DNA of 64,000 nt from Impatiens glandulifera (Eukaryota; Streptophyta; Magnoliopsida; Ericales; Balsaminaceae). The notes below the pieces were generated by a model. The model saw only the letters and a list, made by a program, of their open reading frames with translations, did not search any database and was not told the DNA's origin. Below, in pieces: positions 57,420-64,000 of the stretch. Position 1 is the stretch's first letter, and every line of letters starts with the position of its first letter. The stretch spans positions 127,729,641 to 127,793,640 of the forward strand of contig NC_061862.1 of NCBI RefSeq assembly GCF_907164915.1, given 5' to 3'. Position numbers and translations under genes: made by a program.

Positions 57420-58334
57420 AAAACAACACATTTTATTTGATAATTCAGTGCCTTGGTTCCCTTAAGCATTTCCCCAAATAGGTGAATGGAAATAACAATC
57501 ATACTCAAGTACTTAACCCAAACCGAGATCCACTAACAGTGGACAAGTAGTCCAATTAAATAAACATACCAGACAGTGGATATACACATATGAACATTAG
57601 ACAAACTTTAATGAAAATACCTAAAAATGATGGAAATTAACCATCTTCGGTCTTCACCATTCGCCTTTAGACGATTCTCGACAAATTTTTTACGAGCTTT
57701 GGTGCGGGCTTTTTGTGCTTGTTGTGGGGCCACGTTGTTGAAAGAGAGACGTGCACCGATCACAAAGAGGGAGGCTACGGTAACAATACTACTACATACA
57801 TTCATCGTCAATCCAATTAACATAAAGTGTGTATCCAAGTCTAATTTTAGTAATAGAGTGTTAGATGATAATCCATAGGAAGAAAGACAAATCGACCGAC
57901 CTATCACAACTATCTTTAGAGGAGTTTTGTAGATGGTAATCCATAGAAAGGAGATGAAGTCCCAATTGTAGTGAAAGCAGCGGTTGACATAGAGGAAGCG
58001 CGGGGGGTGATGAAGGTCTCAAGAAAAATGAGGAGATATGTGTGGTTAAATGTGGGAACTAAAATTAGGCGCGAATGAAGGTAAGACTGTTTCCACGGGA
58101 TTTTTGACGCCCCCAACATTATCCACATAGTTTTCTACGCCCAAATATTATCCACTTAGTTTTCGATAACCCAGAGTCTAAGTATTATCCACATAGTTTT
58201 TTAATCTTAAATATGTTATTTTATATTATTTATAAATTAATTTTATATATTATATATCATTTTTGTGTTTAAAATTATTTGATTTTATTTATTTTATTAT
58301 TTAAGGAAGATAATATTTTATATTTATATAAATT
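57420..58334. repeat. Segment X, copy B
   Basis: Second copy of 44348-45181 with about 70 bp extra near 58140-58190. Unlike copy A it continues into the AT-rich sequence leading to the probable right CACTA tip (58334-58890). Confidence 0.85.
57642..57907 (-). pseudogene. Exon of an unidentified membrane-protein gene, copy B
   Basis: Same exon as at 44569-44825: hydrophobic FMLIGLTMNVCSSIVTVASL, then NNVAPQQAQKARTKARKKF and ENRLKANGEDRRW, ending at a weakened donor G|GTTAATT. Slightly longer basic part (QAQKARTKARKK). Function unknown. Confidence 0.45.
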
Positions 58335-59100
58335 AATTAGTTATTATTTAATTTATAATTATATTATATATTATTCACGATTTTGGCTATGATAATATTA
58401 AACATATTATTTATAAATTAATTTTATATACATAATATATTAATTTTAATTTTATTTATATTTATTTTATTATTAAAGTAAGATATTATATATATATAGA
58501 TATTACATATTATCTACGGATTTTGCTACGACAAACTTTTTAAAAAAAAGTTAAAGATAATTATATTTTATTATTTATGTATGTTTTTATTTTTTCTATA
58601 TAAGGTAAAACATAACATTGAATACGGCGTCAAAAATTTCCAGAGGAATTTTCATTTAGTTATTTTTTCACAATTTTTGCTACGTAAATTTATATTTTAA
58701 TTTAGAGATAATTATAGATCATAGATAAATATCTTTGTTTTTGCGACAAACTTTTATTTATTTATTAATATTTGCGATGGTTTATATTTTTTGTGGATTA
58801 AACCGTCGCAATATCCGTCGAATATTTCCGACGTTAAATATACGTCGGTAATTATTCTTCGCTAATTAAATGCTTTTTTTTAATGTAATAACATTCATAT
58901 TTCACGTAATAATAATAATAATAATAAGCTTTTTACTTGTATGAATTTTTTAAATAATTTTAATCTAATCAAATATTATTTTATAGTTTCTTAAAAACAC
59001 TACGCCTAAACACGAATTTGCAATAATTTTGGGTGAGTTTTAAGAAAGTTAATTAGTCAAATTGAAATATTAATTAAGTATAATAAATAAATCCCCAAAG
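58335..59100. other. AT-rich stretch before the 11S promoter
   Basis: Up to about 58890 this carries GTCGCAATAT/GCGACAAA words assigned to the probable CACTA right end. From 58891 to 59100 there is an ATA-repeat (58903-58926) and plain AT-rich DNA. Confidence 0.5.
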
Positions 59101-59382
59101 CCATGCAACCTTCCACATGAGTAAAGAGATTCTTCAGCCAGATGTTTGTGACATGCAGATACAACAAACAAAATTCGGAATATTAACAGTTAATGTCATC
59201 AGGTGGCTATGTTTTGCCGAGACAAGTCGGCAAGTCGCCACATCCCCATTTTAACATGCAAACCAAACACACCAGCGGCCAGACGTCCCATCTCCACTTA
59301 TTATAAAAAGGACATTCTCGGCCCTAAAAAGATCACACCAACATATCTCCATTTCCCAGTACTCAAGAGAAGCTAGCTAGCC
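59101..59382 (+). promoter_or_regulatory. Seed-type promoter of the right 11S gene
   Basis: TATAAAAA at 59302-59309, 74 bp before the ATG. Three RY cores CATGCA lie at 59102-59107, 59152-59157 and 59255-59260; CAAACAC (napin-type element) at 59264-59270. RY motifs bind B3 factors of the ABI3/FUS3/LEC2 group in seed storage genes, so seed-specific expression is expected. Start context GCCATGGCT is favourable. Confidence 0.75.
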
Positions 59383-61071
59383 ATGGCTAAAGGAAATACT
59401 CTATTAGCTTTCATCTGTGTCTTTGCATGCATCTCTCTCCTAGCCTCGGCTACCGATGAAAGAAGGCAAAGCCGGTTGACTCAGGCCCAGCAATGTCGTA
59501 TCCAACGGCTCACAGCTTCCCAACCTTCACAGAGGATCGATAACGAAGGTGGTTCGATCGAAATGTGGGAACAGAAGGACGATATGTTCCAATGCGCCGG
59601 CGTAGCAGCTTTTCGTTACACCGTAAAAGCTAACGGACTCTCTCTTCCTCACTACCACCCATCTCCCCGCCTACTCTTCATTGAAAAAGGTAACAGAAAT
59701 TATAAACCTTATATATAATATATATATATATATTATGGATGATGTTATTTTCTGAAAAACAGGTGAGGGTTTGATCAGCATTAATTTCCCGGGATGCCCT
59801 GAGACTTTCGAGTCGGAATCTGAGTCGATGTTCATGGGTAGACAGAGCAGTGACGAAAAGTCGGAGGGTCGTGAAGGAAGAGACTCGCACCAAAAGGTTC
59901 ATCGTGTTCGCAAGGGAGACATCGTTGCTATTCCAAGCGGCGTGGCTTATTGGTGCTTCAACGACGGGACTCAAGATCTTGTAGCCGTCGCAGTAAGCGA
60001 TCTTAACCAAAACGTAAACCAGCTCGACCAGCAGTTCAGAGTAAGTATATCATATCTTCTTTTGAGAATAAAAAAAAAATTCGTCAAGTTTTTATTAGTG
60101 GAATGACTTAATTTCTGTTTCTAGTCGTTCTATATGGCCGGTGGAATGCCAAAACAACAACGACAAACTAGATTTACTGCTCATGAAGCTGAAAAGAAAG
60201 AATACTTCGAGAATATTCTAGAACATTTCGACACGGAGTTGATGGCCGAAGCCCTAGAGATGCCTGTGGAGCTCATGCGAAAGATCCAACAAGGAGAGCA
60301 ATCGAAGAAGGGATTCATCGTTACTGTTCGCGAGGGCATGCGCATGATCAAGCCAGACGAGAGGGAACAACAAAACGGCTTGGAAGAGTCTTCATGATGT
60401 AGCATGAAGATCCGACACAACTTGGAATCTCGCCAACAATCCGACGTCTACTCCCGTCAAGGAGGCCGTCTCTACGTTGTCAACCAGAACAAGCTCCCTC
60501 TTCTCCGCCTCCTCGACATGAGCGCAGAGAAGGGCGAAGTATTCCCGGTAAGTAGTACGAATAATGCTGCCCTAGACTAAAAATAATGATTATGTTGACC
60601 TAAACGAGCTGCGAAGGAAAAGGCCAAGGCCGGCTCTGTATGTAATATTCATTTTTGTCTCCAAAAATACATCATGAATCCACAATTTTATGTATTCAGA
60701 ACGCGATGTACAGCCCAAGTTGGAATATGAACGGACACTCCGTGGTATACGTGACAAAGGGAGAGGCCGAGGTACGCATTGTGGACCAGAGCGGACAAGC
60801 AATAATGAACGAACGCGTGCGCGAAGGAGACATGTTTGTCTGCCCTCAATTCTTCGTGGTTACAAGTCAGGCTGGAAAGGAAGGATTCGAGTGGGTGGCA
60901 TTCAAGACAACTAGCTCTCCGATGAAGAGTCCCTTGGCTGGTTACACTTCGGTGATGAGGGCTATGCCTCTTCAAGTAATTGTTAACTCCTACCAAGTGT
61001 CTACTAGCCAGGCTAAAGATCTCAAGTATAATACTGGCCGACAGACCATGTTTCTCAAACCTAAGGCTTGA
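59383..61071 (+). pseudogene. 11S globulin seed storage gene with premature stop (right copy)
   Basis: Complete four-exon gene: 59383-59689, 59763-60040, 60125-60547, 60700-61071; introns of 73, 84 and 152 bp. Starts MAKGNTLLAFICVFACISLL and ASA, a signal peptide with likely cleavage before TDERR. LTQAQQCRIQRL and FQCAG hold the acidic-chain cysteine pair; FPGCPETF holds the interchain cysteine. In exon 3, TGG (Trp, as in the left copy) is TGA at 60395-60397, so translation stops at codon 286, right after NGLEESS. The whole basic chain, with its interchain cysteine CSMK, is lost although its reading frame is otherwise open to 61071. Other coding changes versus the left copy: N to S (near 59996), S to R (60774), M to V (60856). 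Readthrough would be needed for a 459-residue product; a promoter and polyadenylation signal remain. Confidence 0.93.
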
Positions 61072-61428
61072 ATCTCTTCTTAAACATGTGTTTCTGGATG
61101 TAACTAGTGTGTGTATGAGCTAGTATGTAGCAATAGCTAGTAAGCAGCGTTTACTATGCTTTTTTTTTTTTCAAAAGGATAAATAAAATATATCATGATG
61201 AGCTTGATATTATATATTATGTGTATGCCCCCTTTCTTTTCCTTTTTGTAATGGGATAGGATTTTCCAATTTCTATAACATATTTACTTTGTGGTCACAA
61301 AACTAGAAGAAAATACTACATATTATATATAGTATCATAATCCTAACCATATTTTTTCAATCAAAATATTAGTCACATTTTTCAATAAAAATATTAGTTA
61401 GTACCCATTCAGAAATATGGAGTCAAAA
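59693..61428 (+). repeat. Right copy of the 11S gene duplication
   Basis: Matches 1-1720. Near its end the right copy repeats about 26 bp (ATATTAGTCACATTTTTCAA then AATATTAGTTAG), and the T-run after 61155 differs in length. Similarity ends after GGAGTCAAAA at 61428. Confidence 0.95.
61182..61187 (+). terminator. Polyadenylation signal of the right 11S gene
   Basis: AATAAA 111 bp after the stop codon at the position equivalent to 1497-1502. Confidence 0.7.
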
Positions 61429-61877
61429 AAATCAACCTCCGTGGATGAACGCTTAAATTTTCTCACAAATATTTGCGTGACTCAAGATGATAATTCCTAT
61501 GGACGAACCCTTAGGTTTTCTCACCAATGTGTTTACTCAACTCGACATTCTCATTTTCACTTTACCGAGCACTATTCGCGCTAGTACTTCCCTCATATAC
61601 TAATATATGTTATATTTTAAGCCATAACTCACCCTCCGTTGTATGTCGGCAAAAGTGACCCATCCGTCTTTTTCATGACGTCTGTAATGACTCATTTACG
61701 ACTTGGAGAGAATAAAATACTCCATTTATTTTCCAATATCTTGATGATGTTTCTTTATGCTAGTATCATCAATAGAATATAGCATATTTAAAGACTATTG
61801 AGGAACTAGGTGCAACATTTATAGAACATTTCAGCACGTATCTCAACCTGGAACGACCAAAGAAGAAGTTAAAAAAC
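61429..61877. other. Intergenic stretch, nothing recognised
   Basis: Two loosely similar phrases (ACGCTTAAATTTTCTCAC at 61450 and ACCCTTAGGTTTTCTCACC at 61506) suggest a small duplication; no gene supported. Confidence 0.5.
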
Positions 61878-63575
61878 TGTTAGATCAAATTTAATTTGAT
61901 TAACGCTATTTTGATTATGTATGAGAAAAACTTAACTATTATTAAAAGTTGAATAAATAAAGCTAAGTCGTCTAATTATTTCTATGCAGATGCATCAGAT
62001 CTGGCTAACATAGACGTGGTCTAAGCAGGCTAATTAGACATTTTACGTAGTTAGACGTGTCAATCTAACAGATACGTAGTTAGACTTACCAGTCTAAAAA
62101 ATATGTAGTTAGACGTTCCAGTCTAATAGATACGTAGTTAGACATGACAGTCTAACAGATACGTAGTTAGACGCGTCAGTCTAACAGATACATAGTTAGA
62201 CGCGCTAGTCTAACAGATACGTAGTTAGACGCGCCAGTCTAACAAATATGTAGTTAGACGCGCCAGTCTAACAGATACGTAGTTAGACACGTCAGTCTAA
62301 CAGATACGTAGTTAGACGCGCCAGTCTAACAGATACGTAGTTAGACGTGCCAGTCTAACAAATACGTAGTTAGACGTGCCAATTTAACAAATACGTAGTT
62401 AGACGTGCCAATCTAACAGATATGTAGTTAGACGTTCCAGTCTAACAGATATGTAGTTAGACGAGACAATCTAACATATACGTAGTTAGACGTGTCAGTC
62501 TAACAGAAACGTAGTTAAACGTGTCAGTCTAACAGATACGTAGTTAGACGTGCATGTCTAATAGACAGGTAGTTAGACGTTGGCGTCAAACTCCTTCAGA
62601 TTAATCTGAAGTGATGTGAAGTTAAACGTTATAGCCTAACTCCATTAGACGTGGTAGCCTAATGGAACTCGTTGTTTGACGTTGGCGTCTAACTCCCTTG
62701 GACTTGGCAGTCTAATGGAGCACGTCTAATGCCTCGCTTCAGCAGCCGTTTGAAGTTAGCATACGTCTACCTAAGATCAACTAGTTGTATGCTACTCCTG
62801 CTCCACTTTCTCTTGTAGACCAGTACGCCAGTTATTTGCATCTAATTAACGAACGCCACGTACGCGAATATTCCTCCCACTACTTGTTCAGTAGATGATA
62901 GTTGCAGAAGGATATCCGGCACACAACCATTCAGTATGGCCACGTTCCATGAGCACAGAGTCTATTGTACTCTATCCTTTAAGCAACCATCCTATGGGCG
63001 CATGCCACGTGTCCATGAAGAAGATTCGACCGTTGATGTCCTTCTACTACAAATAGATGCTCAAGGACAACAAACGAATCTCTCGGTCTACCATTTATTG
63101 AATTGAATTCTTCTTACTCATTTTGCTCTTGCACTTACTGATTGTACATCATTTTCTAAGTTAAAAAGAGGATCAAAAACACTGTTTAGATGAGAGATAT
63201 TCTGATCATATTATAAGTTGAACATAGTTTGTTCTGTTCAATAGAGTGTTAACTATTCAGTACGTTGTATTTGATTCAAAGAAGTTTAGTGAAATCATTA
63301 CGGTTGTTGAAAGAATGGGTGACGTAGGAGAGTTAGCTCCGAACATCCATAAACAACTTTCTGTGTTCTTTACTTTCAGTCCTTACAATCTTATTGGTTC
63401 AAAAATTCAAACAAAAACAAACAGTTCCGCACTTGAATCGTTTTCAAGAGTTTGTGAAGGGTTGCGAAGAATAGAAAGTGATATTAATCACTTGCATGAT
63501 TTCTATCAATCCATTTATCCGAAGTTGTTATCAATAGTCAGACCCCCATCTCTATTGGTTATACCGATCCTATCA
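61878..63575 (+). repeat. 5' LTR of a second TTAGACG-family element
   Basis: TGTTAGATCAAATTTAATTT to GATCCTATCA. Contains the 29 bp minisatellite (62044-62580), GATTCGACCGTTGATG (about 63026), R region with TGGGTGACGTAGGAGAG (63316-63333) and TCCGAACATCCATAAA, and the U5 hairpin CTTGAATCGTTTTCAAG (63432-63448). A primer-site start ATTGGTAT follows, so this is a 5' LTR whose internal part lies beyond the next insertion. Confidence 0.8.
62044..62580 (+). repeat. 29 bp hairpin minisatellite, about 18 units
   Basis: Unit ACGTAGTTAGACGTGCCAGT plus CTAACAGAT. Each contains the inverted repeat TTAGAC-N6-GTCTAA; variation is concentrated in the six-base loop (GTGCCA, GCGCCA, GTGTCA, GCGCTA), while stems are mostly kept. 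Confidence 0.9.
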
Positions 63576-63584
63576 ATTGGTATT
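63576..63584 (+). other. Primer-binding site broken by an LTR insertion
   Basis: ATTGGTAT is the start of the tRNA-Met-type site TTGGTATCAGAGC. It is cut after TTGGTAT by TGTTAAGATCGGGATCGCC, the end of another LTR in reverse orientation. Confidence 0.75.
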
Positions 63585-64000
63585 TGTTAAGATCGGGATC
63601 GCCGATAGAGGACCGAAGTTCGGTTAAAAGAGACCTCTTACAACAAACACAACGGTTGACGCTAATCCAGTTAAGAATTAATACCGATCTTAACACTACA
63701 CAGACTGTCACAAACTCTTGAACCAAGTTCAAGGGCGGAAATGTTTGTTTCAGTCTGAAGCAACAAACATTGATCGGTTAAAAAAGAGAGTAGAGAAGGA
63801 TCAGTTAGAATAAAGGGAAGCCGGTTCGGTTAGTTTGGTGACCGAAAAATAAATGAAGAACACAATATACAGATTTTATGGATGTTCGGAGATGAAACTC
63901 CTACGTCACCCCTTCTTCTCAAATAATGAGAAGGATATTCACTAAGGAATATTTAACCACACAATACAACACACAATCGAATCTTATTTACTGCTCGATG
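63585..64000 (-). mobile_element. Reverse-oriented LTR running off the window
   Basis: On the minus strand it ends GGCGATCCCGATCTTAACA (63585-63603). It carries the U5 hairpin CTTGAACCAAGTTCAAG (63717-63733) and the R motif with stem-loop (63885-63942, TCCGAACATCCATAAA and GGGGTGACGTAGGAG). Closest to the element A/B type by its AACCGAACCGGCTTCCC wording. The rest is outside the window. Confidence 0.85.

Larger units (their letters stand above)
40679..58890. mobile_element. Probable gene-capturing CACTA element, invaded by LTR elements
   Basis: The left tip CACTACAAGAAAATAGTG is a good CACTA terminus (flank TAA). Subterminal words GCGACGAATAATTATTAG and TTGCGACAAATT follow. At 58690-58890 related words return in reverse sense (TTGCGACAAAC, CCGTCGCAATATCCGTCG) and the stretch ends TTTTTTTTAATGTAATA, a degraded tip. 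Between them lie, all on the minus strand, pieces of three host genes. LTR insertions D and E explain most of the 18 kb length; without them the element would be about 3.6 kb. The right end is uncertain, so joining both ends is inference. Confidence 0.45.

Noticed and set aside
62044..62580. CRISPR-like array of 29 bp repeats
   Set aside because: There are no unique spacers, units drift continuously, and the array is inside a plant LTR.

Overview
This window is nuclear DNA from a flowering plant, almost certainly a eudicot. It is AT-rich, has spliced genes with GT-AG introns, two nearly identical 11S globulin (legumin/cruciferin-type) seed storage protein genes, and about 57 kb of nested transposable elements between them. 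Style of the repeats weakly suggests an asterid; the sequence does not let me name the species. All homology calls were made by eye from remembered family motifs; no database search was run.

Layout. 1-1720: exons 2-4 of an 11S globulin gene whose exon 1 lies left of the window. 2240-5810: an ORF1-only LINE derivative inside ACCGGTT-rich, hAT-like ends, followed by a plastid tRNA-Gly fragment. 6811-10140: a 211 bp duplication and old LTR debris. 10140-13459: non-autonomous Copia-type element A. 14435-15816: solo LTR in reverse orientation with a target-site duplication. 18097-23541: a CACTA transposon flanked by AAT that carries five consecutive exons of an MSI4/FVE-type WD40 gene. 25160-28165: 5'-truncated LTR element with a CAGACG minisatellite in its LTR. 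28166-30341: tandem-repeat-rich, CACTA-like sequence. 30890-40150: a second ORF1-only LINE, split by Copia-type element B (32295-39222, target-site duplication TGCAT), which itself carries a 1.94 kb tandem duplication. 40679-about 58890: a probable second gene-capturing CACTA element holding pieces of a thioredoxin-m gene, an ISCA2-type Fe-S assembly gene and an unidentified membrane-protein gene, invaded by LTR elements D and E. 59383-61071: the complete second 11S globulin gene, with a premature stop. 61878-64000: 5' LTR of another E-type element, its primer-binding site broken by a reverse-oriented LTR that runs off the window.

Main theme. At least four LTR families (GTCAACCGG, CAGACG, TTAGACG and the D family) share a promoter palindrome, an R-region stem-loop with GGGGTGACGTAGG, a U5 hairpin CTTGAA-N5-TTCAAG, an end resembling GATCCYAWCA, and a purine tract next to the 3' LTR. 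Their U3 regions are filled with unrelated palindrome-rich minisatellites, or none. None retains protease, integrase or reverse transcriptase. Elements A and B keep only gag plus the last stretch of pol; D, E and the CAGACG element instead carry a long extra gene (about 1,100 codons in E) with its own promoter, coiled coils and an RGG-rich tail. This looks like a community of parasites mobilised in trans by an autonomous Copia relative that is not in the window.

The only genes likely to act for the host are the two 11S globulins. The right copy keeps a recognisable seed promoter (RY motifs, TATA box), but its reading frame stops exactly after the acidic chain.
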